Shown here: in pieces, positions 28,379 through 38,262 of the stretch
How the letters are laid out: each line of letters begins with the position of its first letter
How positions within the stretch are numbered: the first letter of the stretch is position 1
NCBI RefSeq assembly: GCF_003202205.1
Contig: NZ_PDOG01000001.1
Coordinates: 81,706 to 145,705, forward strand
Length of the DNA stretch: 64,000 nt
Origin: Halomonas sp. LBP4
Lineage (GTDB): Bacteria; Pseudomonadota; Gammaproteobacteria; Pseudomonadales; Halomonadaceae
Direction of reading: 5' to 3'
The notes under the pieces: model-generated
What the model was told of the DNA's origin: nothing
Seen by the model: only the letters and a program-made list of their open reading frames with translations
The model's database searches: none
Position numbers and translations under genes: made by a program

Positions 28379-28726
28379 TCAGGCTTCCGGCTTGTCGCTG
28401 GCCTCGGCGCGCGCGGCGGCCTCCTTGACCAGCTTCTCGAGCTCGCCGTTCTGGTACATCTCGACCACGATGTCGCAGCCGCCGACCAGCTCGCCCTCGA
28501 CCCACAGCTGCGGGAAGGTCGGCCAGTTGGCCACCTTGGGCAGCTCGGCGCGGATGTCCGGGTTGTCCAGCACGTTGACGAAGGCGAAGCGCTCGCCGCA
28601 GGCCATCAGGGCCTGGACGGTCTGGGCGGAGAAACCGCACTGGGGCAGCTGGGGCGTGCCCTTCATGTAGATCAGGATGGGGTTCTCGCTGATCTGGCGC
28701 TGGATGTTCTCGACGGTAGTGCTCAT
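28379..28726 (-). CDS. grxD: Monothiol glutaredoxin
   Basis: 115 residues. The CGFS active site is at residues 30-33, followed by WPTFPQLWV and the GG-CD glutathione-binding block. Monothiol CGFS glutaredoxins carry and hand over 2Fe-2S clusters. GAAAGGA precedes the ATG. A short Ala/Glu-rich tail ends the protein. Convergent with rnt. Confidence 0.95.
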   Translation of the reverse strand: MSTTVENIQRQISENPILIYMKGTPQLPQCGFSAQTVQALMACGERFAFVNVLDNPDIRAELPKVANWPTFPQLWVEGELVGGCDIVVEMYQNGELEKLVKEAAARAEASDKPEA

Positions 28727-28900
28727 GGGCCTGTCCTTTCTGAACCTGGGTGTCTGAAAATGTGAGGGATGGACCGTCGCACCGGAATACCCGAGTGCGG
28801 TTGTCGGCATTGAGTGTGGATCCATTCTACTGATGCAAGGCGCATTGCGCATCCCCCTGCCGCTGGCTAGGATGGTCGTTTTTTCCCGTGGAGCGACCCC

Positions 28901-29821
28901 ATGGCCACCCGCCACTTCCTGACCCTGCTGGACCTCAGCCCGGAAGAGCTGCGCTACCTGATCCAACGCGCCATCTCGATCAAGAACGGCCTGAAGACCC
29001 ACGGCCCGACCTACACCCCCTTCGCCAACCGCACCCTGGCGATGATCTTCGAGAAGTCGTCGACGCGCACTCGGGTCTCCTTCGAGACCGCCATGGCGCA
29101 GTTCGGCGGCCATGCGCTGTTCCTGTCGCCCCGCGATACCCAGCTCGGCCGCGGCGAGCCCATCGCGGACACCGCCCGGGTGCTCGCGGAGATGGTCGAC
29201 GCGGTGATGATCCGCACCTTCTCCCACCAGGGGCTCGAGACCTACGCCGCCGCCAGCACGGTGCCGGTGATCAACGCCCTGACCGACGACTACCACCCCT
29301 GCCAGCTGCTCGCCGACATCATGACCTGGACCGAGCTGCGGGGGGGCGTGAAGGGACGCACCGCGGTCTGGATCGGCGACGGCAACAACATGTGCCACTC
29401 CTGGATCAACGCCGCCCGCCAGTTCGACTTCCAGCTGCGCATCTGCTGCCCGGAGGGCTACGAGCCGCGCCAGGACATCCTCGACGCCGCCGGGGAGCGC
29501 GTCACCCTCTACCGCGACCCGCAGCAGGCGGTGGCCGACGCCGACCTGGTCACCACCGATGTCTGGGCCTCCATGGGCCAGGAAGAGGAGCAGGCCAGGC
29601 GCCAGGCCGACTTCGCCGACCTCCAGGTCACCGAGGCGCTGCTCGACCGCGCCAGGGAGGATGTGCTCTTCCTGCACTGCCTGCCCGCCCACCGGGGCGA
29701 GGAGATCAGCGAGACCCTGCTCGACGACCCCCGCGCCGTGGTCTGGCAGGAGGCCGGCAACCGCCTGCATGCCCAGAAGGCGCTGCTGGAGTTCCTGCTG
29801 CTCGGCCGCGTCGAGGGCTAG
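28901..29821 (+). CDS. argF: Ornithine carbamoyltransferase
   Basis: 306 residues. It makes citrulline from ornithine and carbamoyl phosphate. The carbamoyl-phosphate loop STRTR is at about residues 54-58 and the ornithine-binding HCLP near 265; FxxxHxxC-like parts ([11 protein letters not shown]) are present. Alone in its transcription unit, with argG about 1.6 kb upstream on the other strand. Confidence 0.97.
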   Translation: MATRHFLTLLDLSPEELRYLIQRAISIKNGLKTHGPTYTPFANRTLAMIFEKSSTRTRVSFETAMAQFGGHALFLSPRDTQLGRGEPIADTARVLAEMVDAVMIRTFSHQGLETYAAASTVPVINALTDDYHPCQLLADIMTWTELRGGVKGRTAVWIGDGNNMCHSWINAARQFDFQLRICCPEGYEPRQDILDAAGERVTLYRDPQQAVADADLVTTDVWASMGQEEEQARRQADFADLQVTEALLDRAREDVLFLHCLPAHRGEEISETLLDDPRAVVWQEAGNRLHAQKALLEFLLLGRVEG

Positions 29822-29845
29822 CAGCCGGCCGGGCGACGTGCGACT

Positions 29846-29875
29846 TTGGTCGCATATCGACTTTCGTGGTATAGT
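29846..29875 (+). promoter_or_regulatory. Sigma-70-type promoter for the 29914 gene
   Basis: TTGGTC (29846-29851), an 18-base spacer and TATAGT (29870-29875) lie about 40 bases before the start of the short hypothetical gene. Confidence 0.5.
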
Positions 29876-29913
29876 GCGCTGCAGCACACTCGAGTCATAG
29901 GGAGATGCAGCGC

Positions 29914-30219
29914 ATGACACTCGACACTTCCGCCACGGCCGGCATGCAGCGCAGCCTGCGCCAGTGCCTGTCGAACATGGCCGCCCTGCTCTATCACCAT
30001 GGCCACGTCCTGGAGTCGGTGACGGTTCCCCACCGCGGCCTCGACCGCCAGGCGATTCGCGACCTGACCGCCGCTTCGGGCGACTGGTCCACCTGCCAGA
30101 GCGTCCTCGAGCGCAGCGAGGCCGCCGCCTACAACGAGCATGACCGCTTCGTGCTCACCGCCCTGGGCCGCGAGCTGCTGTTCGACATGTTCGACCAAGG
30201 CGCCGCCGACTGCGCCTGA
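29914..30219 (+). CDS. Short hypothetical protein
   Basis: 101 residues, soluble, mixed helical, with two or three Cys residues (one in SDWSTCQSVL-like context, one next to the C-terminus). The ATG at 29914 fits the ribosome-binding site GGGAG better than the ATG three codons earlier, which nearly touches it. A promoter is visible upstream. The family is not recognised; genes of this size with no known role are common at this place in Halomonas-like genomes by inference only. Confidence 0.65.
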   Translation: MTLDTSATAGMQRSLRQCLSNMAALLYHHGHVLESVTVPHRGLDRQAIRDLTAASGDWSTCQSVLERSEAAAYNEHDRFVLTALGRELLFDMFDQGAADCA

Positions 30220-30365
30220 CCCCCTTCAGCCGCCGCCACCCGTACCGGCCAGACGACGGCGCCACTCCCCAGCATGGGCGATGCCGTCTCTGTCGCCGCC
30301 CACCCTCACCCACGGTCCGCCCCGCAGGCTTGCGGGACACTTCGGCAGCGTTTTACGAGCACACG

Positions 30366-30397
30366 AAAAAGCCGCCTGGAGCACTGCTCCAGGCGGC
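30366..30397 (-). terminator. Terminator of tRNA-Ala
   Basis: A 12-bp perfect stem (30371-30382 with 30386-30397), followed on the minus strand by a T5 run (30366-30370): a textbook intrinsic terminator just downstream of the tRNA. Confidence 0.85.
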
Positions 30398-30415
30398 TGA
30401 TTCTTCTAAACTCGT

Positions 30416-30491
30416 TGGTGGAGCCTAGCGGGATCGAACCGCTGACCTCAACACTGCCAGTGTTGCGCTCTCCCAGCTGAGCTAAGGCCCC
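30416..30491 (-). tRNA. tRNA-Ala (GGC)
   Basis: 76 bases including the encoded CCA. Acceptor GGGGCCT/AGGCTCC, the D arm, an anticodon loop containing GGC flanked by a five-pair stem, and GGTTCGATCC in the T arm all fit. Followed by a strong terminator. Confidence 0.95.
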
Positions 30492-30698
30492 ACGCTGTCT
30501 CGCCGTGCGAGAACGAGGCACATCCTACGCAGGGTCGCCAGTCGGGTCAAGCCCCGAGCGAAGAATAAGGGTGGGCGAGAATATTCCCCACCAAAAGCCA
30601 ATTCCTCTTAGGATGAAGTTGTGTCACCCTTAGGTTACCGGAGACGCCACCCCGACGTCTTAGCCGGTGATCCGTCACTATGCTCAGGAGGCGCTGCC

Positions 30699-31346
30699 TT
30701 GATCCGGGTTCTTGTTGCCGATGATCACCACCTGGTAAGGACCAGCATCGCCCACCTGCTGAATGCTGAGGAGGACATCAGCGTGGTCGGCGAGGCCGCC
30801 GACGGGGAAGACGCCATCTCCCAGGCACGCAGCCTGCGCCCGGATATCGTACTGATGGACATCCGCATGCCCGGCATCGGGGGACTCGAGGCGACCCGCA
30901 AGATCACCCGCGGCATGGACGATACCCGCGTGCTGGTGCTCACCGCCTTTCTCGAGGAGACCTTCGCCCAGCGCCTGCTCGACGCCGGGGCCCATGGCTT
31001 CATCAGCAAGGGCTCGCAGCATGACGAGATGGTCGGTGCCATCCGCAGCGTCTTTGCCGGCCAGCGCTACGTCAGCCCCGAGATCGCCCAGCGCCTGGTG
31101 CTGTCACGCATCGACTCCCAGGAGAATCCCTTCGACCAGCTCTCGCAGCGCGAGTTGCAGGTGGCGATGATGATCGTCAACTGCCAGAAGGTCGCCGATA
31201 TCTCCGACCGGCTCTTCCTCAGCCCCAAGACGGTCAACACCTATCGTTACCGGATCTTCGAGAAGCTCGGCGTGCACTCCGACGTGGAGCTGACGCACCT
31301 GGGGCTGCGCCACGGCCTGGTGGATGGCTACGCCAGCGTGGAGTGA
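30699..31346 (+). CDS. uvrY: GacA/UvrY-family response regulator
   Basis: 215 residues from a TTG start at 30699, chosen because AGGAGG lies seven bases upstream and MIRVLVADDHHLVRTSI is the family N-terminus. Receiver domain with phospho-Asp in IVLMDIRMPG, and a LuxR-type helix-turn-helix (SQRELQVAMMI, FLSPKTVNTYRYRIFEKL). GacA/UvrY, driven by the sensor kinase GacS/BarA, activates small regulatory RNAs that titrate CsrA. It is followed by uvrC and pgsA, the standard gacA-uvrC-pgsA order. Confidence 0.95.
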   Translation: MIRVLVADDHHLVRTSIAHLLNAEEDISVVGEAADGEDAISQARSLRPDIVLMDIRMPGIGGLEATRKITRGMDDTRVLVLTAFLEETFAQRLLDAGAHGFISKGSQHDEMVGAIRSVFAGQRYVSPEIAQRLVLSRIDSQENPFDQLSQRELQVAMMIVNCQKVADISDRLFLSPKTVNTYRYRIFEKLGVHSDVELTHLGLRHGLVDGYASVE

Positions 31347-31410
31347 GTCCCCCCCTGTTCGCACGATCTGCTAGGATGGCACTCTCGACGTCCCGGCCTC
31401 GTTTCCCTGC

Positions 31411-33231
31411 ATGAGCTTCGATCACCGCCACTTCCTCGACACCGTCAGCGAGTCCCCCGGCGTCTACCGCATGCTCGACGACCAGGGCGAGACCCTCTAC
31501 GTGGGCAAGGCTCGCCGGCTCAAGGCGAGACTGGCGAGCTACTTCCGCGGCGCGCTGAACGCCAAGACCCAGGCGCTGGTCGCCCGCATCGGCGATATCC
31601 AGGTCACGGTGACCAACAGCGAGACCGAGGCACTGCTGCTGGAGCAGACGCTGATCAAGGAGCTGCGTCCGCCCTACAACATCCTGTTGCGCGACGACAA
31701 GTCCTACCCCTTCGTCTTCGTCACCGATCGCCACCCCTTTCCGGCGCTGGAGTACAAGCGCGCCCGCGCCCGGCGCGACGATGGCCGCTACCTGGGGCCC
31801 TACCCCAGCAGTGGCGCCGTGCGCGAGAGCCTGTCGCTGATGCAGAAGATCTTCCGCATCCGCAACTGCGAGGACAGCGTCTTCGCCCACCGCACCCGTC
31901 CCTGCCTGCAGTACCAGATCCAGCGCTGCAGCGCGCCCTGCGTCGGCTACATCAGCGAGGCCGATTACCGGCGCGATCTCGAGCACGCGGTGCAGTGCCT
32001 GGAGGGCAAGAGCGAGCAGGTCACCCGGGAGCTGACCCGCGACATGGAGGCCGCCAGCCGCGAGCTGAACTTCGAGGAGGCCGCCCGGCTGCGCGACCAG
32101 ATCCAGCACCTGCGCCAGCTCCAGCAGCGCCAGTTCGTCGATACCGCCGGCGGCGACGCCGATGTCTTCGCCCTGGCCAGTCGCCCGGGGGCGCTATGCA
32201 TCTCGGTGCTGACGGTACGCCAGGGCCGGCTGCTGGGCGCCCGCCATCACGCCCCGACCAACGGCCTGGACCTGGGTCCCGAGGCCCTGCTCGGCGATTT
32301 CGTCAGCCAGTTCTATCTGGGCCAGGCCCGGGAGATCCCCCAGGAGGTGATCACCAGCCACCGGGTGCCGGATGCCGAGCTGATCGCCCGGGCGCTGGGC
32401 GAGCGCGCCGGTCGGCGCGTGCGACTGACCGACCAGGTACGCGGTCACCGCGCCCAGTGGCGGGAGCTGGCCCGCACCAATGCCGAGCAGCAGCTCGCCA
32501 GCCAGCTCGCCGGCCAGGCCCAGCTATCACATCGCTTCGAGGCACTCCGCGAGGCACTGAACCTCGAGGCGGTGCCACGGCGCCTGGAGTGCTACGACAT
32601 CAGCCACAGCCAGGGCGAGGCCACGGTGGCCTCCTGTGTGGTGTTCGACCAGGGCGGGCCGCGCAAGTCCGACTACCGCCGCTTCAACATCGAGGGGGTG
32701 GCCGCCGGCGACGACTACGCCGCCATGCGCCAGGCACTGACCCGCCGCTTCAAGCGCCTCACCGAGGGCGAGGGCGAGGGCGAGCGGCCCGACATCCTGA
32801 TCGTCGACGGCGGCAAGGGGCAGCTCAACATGGCGCGCGAGGTGTTCGCCGAACTCGGCGTCGCCGGCGTGATGCTGCTCGGCGTGGCCAAGGGCACCAC
32901 CCGCAAGGCAGGGCTCGAGAGGCTGTTCGTCGAGACCGTCGACCGCAGCCTCGACCTCGATGGCGCCTCCCCCGCCCTGCATCTGATCCAGCACATCCGC
33001 GATGAATCGCACCGCTTCGCCATCGCCGGGCACCGGGCACGGCGCGACAAGACCCGGCGCACCTCGACCCTGCAGGAGATCCCCGGGGTCGGCCCGCGCC
33101 GCCGACGCGAGCTGCTGCGCTTCTTCGGCGGCCTGCAGGGCGTGAAGCAGGCCAGCCGCGAGGAGCTGGCCCGGGTCCCGGGGATCAGCGCCACCCTCGC
33201 CGAGGCGATTCATCGCGCCCTGCATGGATGA
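31411..33231 (+). CDS. uvrC: Excinuclease ABC subunit C
   Basis: 606 residues. It makes the two cuts in nucleotide excision repair. N-terminal GIY-YIG nuclease (GVYRMLDD..LYVGKA), UvrB-binding UVR motif near 200-235 (the ELNFEEAARLRDQI region), an RNase-H-like 5' nuclease with DIS and DGGKGQ motifs, and C-terminal helix-hairpin-helix pairs (IPGVGPRRRREL). 64 bases after uvrY. Confidence 0.97.
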   Translation: MSFDHRHFLDTVSESPGVYRMLDDQGETLYVGKARRLKARLASYFRGALNAKTQALVARIGDIQVTVTNSETEALLLEQTLIKELRPPYNILLRDDKSYPFVFVTDRHPFPALEYKRARARRDDGRYLGPYPSSGAVRESLSLMQKIFRIRNCEDSVFAHRTRPCLQYQIQRCSAPCVGYISEADYRRDLEHAVQCLEGKSEQVTRELTRDMEAASRELNFEEAARLRDQIQHLRQLQQRQFVDTAGGDADVFALASRPGALCISVLTVRQGRLLGARHHAPTNGLDLGPEALLGDFVSQFYLGQAREIPQEVITSHRVPDAELIARALGERAGRRVRLTDQVRGHRAQWRELARTNAEQQLASQLAGQAQLSHRFEALREALNLEAVPRRLECYDISHSQGEATVASCVVFDQGGPRKSDYRRFNIEGVAAGDDYAAMRQALTRRFKRLTEGEGEGERPDILIVDGGKGQLNMAREVFAELGVAGVMLLGVAKGTTRKAGLERLFVETVDRSLDLDGASPALHLIQHIRDESHRFAIAGHRARRDKTRRTSTLQEIPGVGPRRRRELLRFFGGLQGVKQASREELARVPGISATLAEAIHRALHG

Positions 33232-33300
33232 CGACGCCCAAGCTGGATAGAATGAGTGACCTCTTGGCCCCACCCTCTCCGGCAAGGACTGCATCACGCG

Positions 33301-33849
33301 ATGAACATACCCAACCTCCTCACCCTGGCTCGTATCATCTTCATTCCGTTGCTGGTGGTGTTGTTCTATCTGCCCTTCGCCTGGAGCATGCCGGTGGCCG
33401 CCGCCCTCTTCGGCCTGGCCTCGGTCACCGACTGGCTCGACGGCTACCTGGCACGCCGGTGGGACCAGTCGACCCCCTTCGGCGCCTTTCTCGATCCGGT
33501 GGCCGACAAGCTGATGGTGGTGGTGGCCCTGGCCCTGCTGATCGAACGCTACGAGGCCATCTGGCTGACGCTGCCGGCGCTGGTGATCATCGGTCGGGAG
33601 ATCGTCATCTCTGCACTGCGCGAATGGATGGCCGAGATGGGCAAGCGCGGCCAGGTGGCGGTGTCCTGGATCGGCAAGGTCAAGACCAGCCTGCAGATGA
33701 TCGCCCTGCTGGTGCTGCTGGCCTTCCCCCCCACCACGCCGCTGGCCGCTCTCGGCGTCGCCACCCTCTATGTGGCCGCCGTGCTGACCCTGTGGTCGAT
33801 GATCCTCTACCTGCGCGCCGCCTGGCCCCACCTGAGTCGTTCGATGTGA
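33301..33849 (+). CDS. pgsA: CDP-diacylglycerol-glycerol-3-phosphate phosphatidyltransferase
   Basis: 182 residues, integral membrane. It makes phosphatidylglycerophosphate. The CDP-alcohol phosphotransferase motif D-G-x2-A-R-x8-G-x3-D-x3-D reads from [10 protein letters not shown] to FLDPVADK. Four to six hydrophobic segments. It closes the uvrY-uvrC-pgsA unit; tRNA genes follow within 65 bases. Confidence 0.96.
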   Translation: MNIPNLLTLARIIFIPLLVVLFYLPFAWSMPVAAALFGLASVTDWLDGYLARRWDQSTPFGAFLDPVADKLMVVVALALLIERYEAIWLTLPALVIIGREIVISALREWMAEMGKRGQVAVSWIGKVKTSLQMIALLVLLAFPPTTPLAALGVATLYVAAVLTLWSMILYLRAAWPHLSRSM

Positions 33850-33912
33850 TGGCAGGCAGTGAAAAGCGTTTGACAGTCACCGACTTATCCGTATAATTCG
33901 CTCTCGAGTCGA

Positions 33913-33987
33913 GCGGGAATAGCTCAGTGGTAGAGCATCGCCTTGCCAAGGCGAGGGTCGCGAGTTCGAATCTCGTTTCCCGCTCCA
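33913..33987 (+). tRNA. tRNA-Gly (GCC)
   Basis: 75 bases with encoded CCA; acceptor GCGGGAA/TTCCCGC, anticodon GCC in a TTGCCAA loop, T arm with GTTCGAATC. First of a three-tRNA cluster behind pgsA. Confidence 0.95.
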
Positions 33988-34028
33988 TTCTCTCCGTCGA
34001 AGCTTCTCGACGGGGAACGGCTCGATGA

Positions 34029-34102
34029 GGCTGGATGGCAGAGTGGTTATGCAGCGGACTGCAACTCCGTGTACGCCGGTTCGATTCCGACTCCAGCCTC
34101 CA
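34029..34102 (+). tRNA. tRNA-Cys (GCA)
   Basis: 74 bases with encoded CCA; acceptor GGCTGGA/TCCAGCC, anticodon GCA, T arm GGTTCGATTCC. 41 bases after tRNA-Gly. Confidence 0.95.
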
Positions 34103-34134
34103 CTTTCCCCCGTGTTTTCGCTCGAACCCGTGCC

Positions 34135-34221
34135 GCCCGGATGGCGAAATTGGTAGACGCAAGGGACTTAAAATCCCTCGGTGGCAACACCGTGTCGGTT
34201 CGAGTCCGACTCCGGGCACCA
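34135..34221 (+). tRNA. tRNA-Leu (TAA)
   Basis: 87 bases with encoded CCA; acceptor GCCCGGA/TCCGGGC, anticodon TAA in CTTAAAA, a long variable arm (CGGTGGCAACACCG) and a T arm with GGTTCGAGTCC. Last of the cluster. Confidence 0.95.
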
Positions 34222-34280
34222 GCCTACCGGCCTCGCTTCTGGACCCTTCCGCTTCCAGCCTACGGACGGGGCATCGCTTC

Positions 34281-35414
34281 ATGAACCTGCCGCGTTTGCG
34301 CGACCCCCATGTCAACTATCGGCACCGGCGAAAGCTGCACGTGCTGCGTGTCCTGCTGGCTCTGGTGATCACCTTCGCCGTCATCACGGTCTTCCCCATT
34401 CCCCACTCGAGCTGGGCGCTGGTCAGCACCATCATGGTGATGGGCAACCTGCCGCACATCGGCGGCGTGCTCGACAAGGGGCGACAGCGCCTGCTGGGGA
34501 CGGTACTCGGCGCGGGCTGGGGGCTGGCGCTGATCCTGCTGCCGCTGCCCGTGCCTCAGCTGGTGCCGGCCGGCGCCCTGGCCGGTATCGGCGTGGCCAC
34601 CTGGATCACCTTCGGCAAACGTCACGGCTACAGCGGCCTGATGTTCGCCATCAGCCTGCTGCTGGTGATCGGCGACGGCAGCCATGACCTCGGCATCGGC
34701 CTGTGGCGAGCCTTCGACGTGCTGCTCGGCACCCTGGTGGGCATCGCCGTCACGGTGCTGGTGCTGCCCCAGAAGGCCACCGACATGATGCGCTTCATGC
34801 TCGCCGAGAACCTGGATCGCATGGCGCGGCTCTATCACGCCCACACCTCGGCCTCCTCGTCGGTGGATGTCGACACCCGGGCGCTGCTCAAGGCCACCAG
34901 CTCGTCGCTGGTCAAGCAGCGCGGCCTGGTGGACGCCATCCACCGGGAGCGTCGACTGCGCCGCAACGAGCTCGACGACATCATCTCCCTGCAGCGTCGC
35001 ATGCTCTCGACCATCGAGCTGCTGCTCGAGACGCACTGGACGACGCGCGCCGGACATGATCGTATCGATGCCATGACCGGGCTGCGCGACGAGCAGCACG
35101 GCCTGGCCCGGGTGCTCGGCAGCCTGGCCTTCCAGGTACGCACCGGCCACCCCATCGATGTCCGGGTCGGCCAGTTCGACCTGCAGCGCCATGCCGACCT
35201 GGCCTGCAATGCCCGCACCGACGACGGCCGCGCCCTCTTCAGTCCCAGCGGCTACCTGTGGCTCAACCGGGAGCTGGCGCGCCTGACCGACGCCCTGGTG
35301 GAACGCCTGGGCAGCCTGGTCCGGCTGCCCAGCAAGCGCCTGCGCAGTGCCTCGCACCGGGCCGGCGCCAGCGAGGGACCTGTCCCGCTCGAAAAAGGAA
35401 AGCGAGATGACTGA
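34281..35414 (+). CDS. FUSC-family inner-membrane protein
   Basis: 377 residues. Six hydrophobic segments in the first ~190 residues with the FUSC-type block [20 protein letters not shown] and [12 protein letters not shown], then a soluble helical C-terminal half. FUSC/aromatic-acid-exporter proteins are proposed efflux components; the substrate is unknown. The stop overlaps the nadB start by eight bases, so the two are coupled, though no functional link is obvious. Confidence 0.85.
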   Translation: MNLPRLRDPHVNYRHRRKLHVLRVLLALVITFAVITVFPIPHSSWALVSTIMVMGNLPHIGGVLDKGRQRLLGTVLGAGWGLALILLPLPVPQLVPAGALAGIGVATWITFGKRHGYSGLMFAISLLLVIGDGSHDLGIGLWRAFDVLLGTLVGIAVTVLVLPQKATDMMRFMLAENLDRMARLYHAHTSASSSVDVDTRALLKATSSSLVKQRGLVDAIHRERRLRRNELDDIISLQRRMLSTIELLLETHWTTRAGHDRIDAMTGLRDEQHGLARVLGSLAFQVRTGHPIDVRVGQFDLQRHADLACNARTDDGRALFSPSGYLWLNRELARLTDALVERLGSLVRLPSKRLRSASHRAGASEGPVPLEKGKRDD

Positions 35415-36987
35415 CGGCAAGCATGACGTACTGATCATCGGCGGCGGCGTCGCCGGCCTGGTACTGGCCCTGGAGATCGCCGACCGGCGCCGGGTCACCC
35501 TGCTGCGTCCGGCCAGCGACGACCAGGGCGCCAGTCGCTGGGCCCAGGGGGGCATCGCCGCCGTGCTTTCGCCGCTGGACGATTTCGACGCCCATGTCGC
35601 CGACACCCTGGTGGCCGGCGACGGCCTGTGCGACGAGCGCGCCGTGCGCTTCACCGTGGAAGAGGGCCCGGCCGCCATCGAGTGGCTGCTGTCGCTGGGC
35701 GTGCCCTTCACCCTGGATACCAGCCCCGAGGCCGCCTACCCCTACCACCTGACCCGCGAAGGCGGTCACGGCGCGCGACGCATCATCCACGCCGACGACG
35801 CCACCGGCCGTGCCGTGGTCGACACCCTGATGGCCCATGCCGTGGCGCACCCGGCCATCACGTTGCGCTCCGACCTCACCGCCATCGACCTGATCGGCGA
35901 CGCCGCCGGCCACTGCCGGGGGGTCCGCTGCCTCGACGCCGGGGGGGAGCGACACGACCTGCTGGCCGAGGACACCGTGCTCGCCACCGGCGGCGCCAGC
36001 GGGCTCTACCGCCACACCACCAGCCCGCGCCCGGCCAGCGGCGAGGGCATGATGATGGCCGCCGAACTCGGTGCCGAGCTGATGAACCTGGAGTTCCAGC
36101 AGTTCCACCCCACCTGCCTCTACGACCCGGATGGCCCGCCCTTCCTGATCAGCGAGGCGGTGCGCGGCGAGGGAGGGCTGCTGCTCAACGCCGCGGGCGA
36201 GCGCTTCATGCCGGCGCTGGACCCGCGGGCCGAGCTGGCACCGCGCGACATCGTCGCCCGGGCCATCGATGCCGAGATGCAGCGCACCGACAGCGACCAC
36301 GTCTTCCTCGACGTCCGCCACCTGGGCGAGGCAACGATCCGCCACCACTTCCCCACCATCCATGCCCATTGCGCGAGCCGTGGCCTCGATATCGCCCGCT
36401 CGCCGATCCCCGTGGTACCGGCGGCCCACTACAGCTGTGGCGGCGTCGCCACCGACCTGGACGGCGCCACGACGGTGCCGCGGCTGTATGCCATCGGCGA
36501 GGTCGCCTGCACCGGCCTGCACGGCGCCAACCGCATGGCCAGCAATTCGTTGCTGGAGTGCCTGGTGTTTGCCCGCAGCTGCGCCCGGTGCCTGAGCCGG
36601 AGCGAACCCGCCTCTACCGCCCCTCTGCTGCCAGGACACGACGGCGACGAGCGGCTGCCCGCGGCAACGATCGCCGAGGCGTTCGAGGCGATGCGCAGCC
36701 TGATGAGCGCCCGGGTCGCCATCATGCGCCGCGATGCCGGCCTCGCCGAGGCCGCCGACGGCCTGGCTCGCCTCCAGGCCGAGTTGGCCCCTCGGCTGCG
36801 ACGGGCGGCGGCCGATGCCGGGCTGACGAGCCTCCGGCACGCCCTGCGCCTGGCGCGGCTCACCGTGGCCAGCGCCAGGGCGCGCCGCGAATCCCGCGGC
36901 CTGCACTACAACCCCGACTGTCCGGTCCATGGTGATCCGGCGCCGCGGCCCTCGAGAACCCGGCTGAGCGATCTGGACGAGGCGTGA
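35407..36987 (+). CDS. nadB: L-aspartate oxidase
   Basis: 526 residues. It oxidises L-aspartate to iminoaspartate, the first step of NAD synthesis. Rossmann motif IIGGGVAGL (residues 10-18), the FAD/substrate block SRWAQGGIAAV, and HPT, GGLLLN and GLHGANRMASNSLLE blocks mark the succinate dehydrogenase/aspartate oxidase family. AAAGGAAAG precedes the start, within the end of the FUSC gene. The usual rseABC or sdhE-linked neighbours appear on the other strand downstream. Confidence 0.95.
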   Translation: MTDGKHDVLIIGGGVAGLVLALEIADRRRVTLLRPASDDQGASRWAQGGIAAVLSPLDDFDAHVADTLVAGDGLCDERAVRFTVEEGPAAIEWLLSLGVPFTLDTSPEAAYPYHLTREGGHGARRIIHADDATGRAVVDTLMAHAVAHPAITLRSDLTAIDLIGDAAGHCRGVRCLDAGGERHDLLAEDTVLATGGASGLYRHTTSPRPASGEGMMMAAELGAELMNLEFQQFHPTCLYDPDGPPFLISEAVRGEGGLLLNAAGERFMPALDPRAELAPRDIVARAIDAEMQRTDSDHVFLDVRHLGEATIRHHFPTIHAHCASRGLDIARSPIPVVPAAHYSCGGVATDLDGATTVPRLYAIGEVACTGLHGANRMASNSLLECLVFARSCARCLSRSEPASTAPLLPGHDGDERLPAATIAEAFEAMRSLMSARVAIMRRDAGLAEAADGLARLQAELAPRLRRAAADAGLTSLRHALRLARLTVASARARRESRGLHYNPDCPVHGDPAPRPSRTRLSDLDEA

Positions 36988-37044
36988 CGGTCCGGCGTGG
37001 CGGCGATGCGCCGAGCCACGCCATCCGATGCACCCGACGGCGTG

Positions 37045-37443
37045 TCAGGGCAAGGCGACCAGTGCGCGCCTGAGCGCGCGCAGCGAGGCAGTGTCGCTGC
37101 TGTCGGGCCAGAGCCAGAGCCGACGCCCGTCGAGGCGCAGGCCAATCAGCCAGGGGCCCAGATAGTCGCACCGCAGGGCCACCGGCTGCCAGGGCGCCCC
37201 GGCACGCTCGCGCCACCACCAGCTCGTGCCCCCGGAGACCCGCGGCGACCCGCGAAGCTCTCCCCGGGCCCGGCGGTGCGCCACCCACACCAGCACGCCG
37301 GCTAGGCTCACGATGGCGAGCAGGGCGACACCGGGCGGCGAGACCCACAGCGCCAGGCCGATCACCGCCAGGGCCAGCAGCAGATGGACGAGCAGCAACA
37401 GCCTAGACGGGACGATGCGCAGCGCTATCGGGGTGTTCGGCAT
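37045..37443 (-). CDS. ygfX: YgfX-like membrane protein
   Basis: 132 residues. Two hydrophobic segments (about 12-32 and 36-55), then a soluble tail rich in Trp/Arg with LRLDGRRLWLWPDSSD, the YgfX (CptA) pattern. In E. coli it was reported as a toxin acting on cell-shape proteins, though this is debated. Its start lies inside the end of sdhE (41-base overlap), the standard sdhE-ygfX arrangement. Confidence 0.85.
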   Translation of the reverse strand: MPNTPIALRIVPSRLLLLVHLLLALAVIGLALWVSPPGVALLAIVSLAGVLVWVAHRRARGELRGSPRVSGGTSWWWRERAGAPWQPVALRCDYLGPWLIGLRLDGRRLWLWPDSSDTASLRALRRALVALP

Positions 37444-37678
37444 GCTCGACGATCATCTGCACGATGCGCCGGCGCACCGGCTCCTCCGGCCACTCGCGGC
37501 GCATCAGCCAGGCGAAGAGGTCCTGGTCCTCCTCGTCGACCAGCGACCGGTAGGCGGCCTGGTCCGCCTCGCTCAGGGCGTCATAGCACTGCTCGAGGAA
37601 GGGAATCAGCAGCAGGTCCAGCTCCCACATGCCACGGCGGGAGTGCCAGTAGAGTCGCTTGCGCAGGGCAGCGTCCAT
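37403..37678 (-). CDS. sdhE: FAD assembly factor SdhE
   Basis: 91 residues. The RGMWELD motif (residues 15-21), needed for attaching FAD to SdhA/FrdA, is intact, followed by the five-helix fold end (DLFAWLMRREWP). An ATG at 37678 gives the usual family length; a longer upstream frame is not conserved. Followed by ygfX. It is divergent from ihfB. Confidence 0.93.
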   Translation of the reverse strand: MDAALRKRLYWHSRRGMWELDLLLIPFLEQCYDALSEADQAAYRSLVDEEDQDLFAWLMRREWPEEPVRRRIVQMIVEHAEHPDSAAHRPV

Positions 37679-37808
37679 GGACGATTGTTCGCTCAACGTC
37701 GACCTCGACAGTCCGGGTGAATGTGGCGCCAGTATACCCGAGCCCCCTCCCGGCAACAGCCTGCGCCGGCCCGCGCGGGGGCATTCCGGCCTCTATAGTC
37801 GTAGTTCG

Positions 37809-37837
37809 TTGTTTTATCACGATTTGCACAGTATGCT
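37809..37837 (+). promoter_or_regulatory. Promoter of ihfB
   Basis: TTGTTT (37809-37814), a 17-base spacer and TATGCT (37832-37837), about 60 bases before the ihfB start. Confidence 0.55.
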
Positions 37838-37898
37838 TTGACGAAACAACAACGCCGGGAAACAGACAGGCCCAGGCACGAATGCATGGAGAGAGCCG

Positions 37899-38195
37899 AT
37901 GACCAAGTCAGAGTTGATCGAGCAGATTGCGATGCGACAGCCCGAGCTGTCGATCAAGGAAGTCGAAGCGGCGGTGCGACTGATCCTCGACGATATCACC
38001 GACACCCTCGCCGAGGGGGGGCGCGTGGAGATCCGCGGCTTCGGCAGCTTCTCGCTGCACTATCGCGAGCCGCGGGTCGGCCGCAACCCCAAGACCGGCG
38101 AACCGGTCGCGCTGAGCGGCAAGTTCGTGCCACACTTCAAGCCCGGCAAGGAGCTGCGCGAGCAGGTAGACGCCAGTCGTGCCCTCGGCTACTGA
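37899..38195 (+). CDS. ihfB: Integration host factor beta subunit
   Basis: 98 residues. With IhfA it forms the DNA-bending IHF dimer. The [11 protein letters not shown] start, [11 protein letters not shown] and the beta-arm GRNPKTGE with the tip Pro are as expected. GGAGAG precedes the ATG. In E. coli ihfB follows rpsA; here rpsA is absent and a dedicated promoter is visible. lapA and lapB follow. Confidence 0.96.
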   Translation: MTKSELIEQIAMRQPELSIKEVEAAVRLILDDITDTLAEGGRVEIRGFGSFSLHYREPRVGRNPKTGEPVALSGKFVPHFKPGKELREQVDASRALGY

Positions 38196-38262
38196 GTGCT
38201 TCTCCTCCCACCGGGCTCCCATTTCCATTGCCATACCGACTGACATCACAGGGGACAAGTTC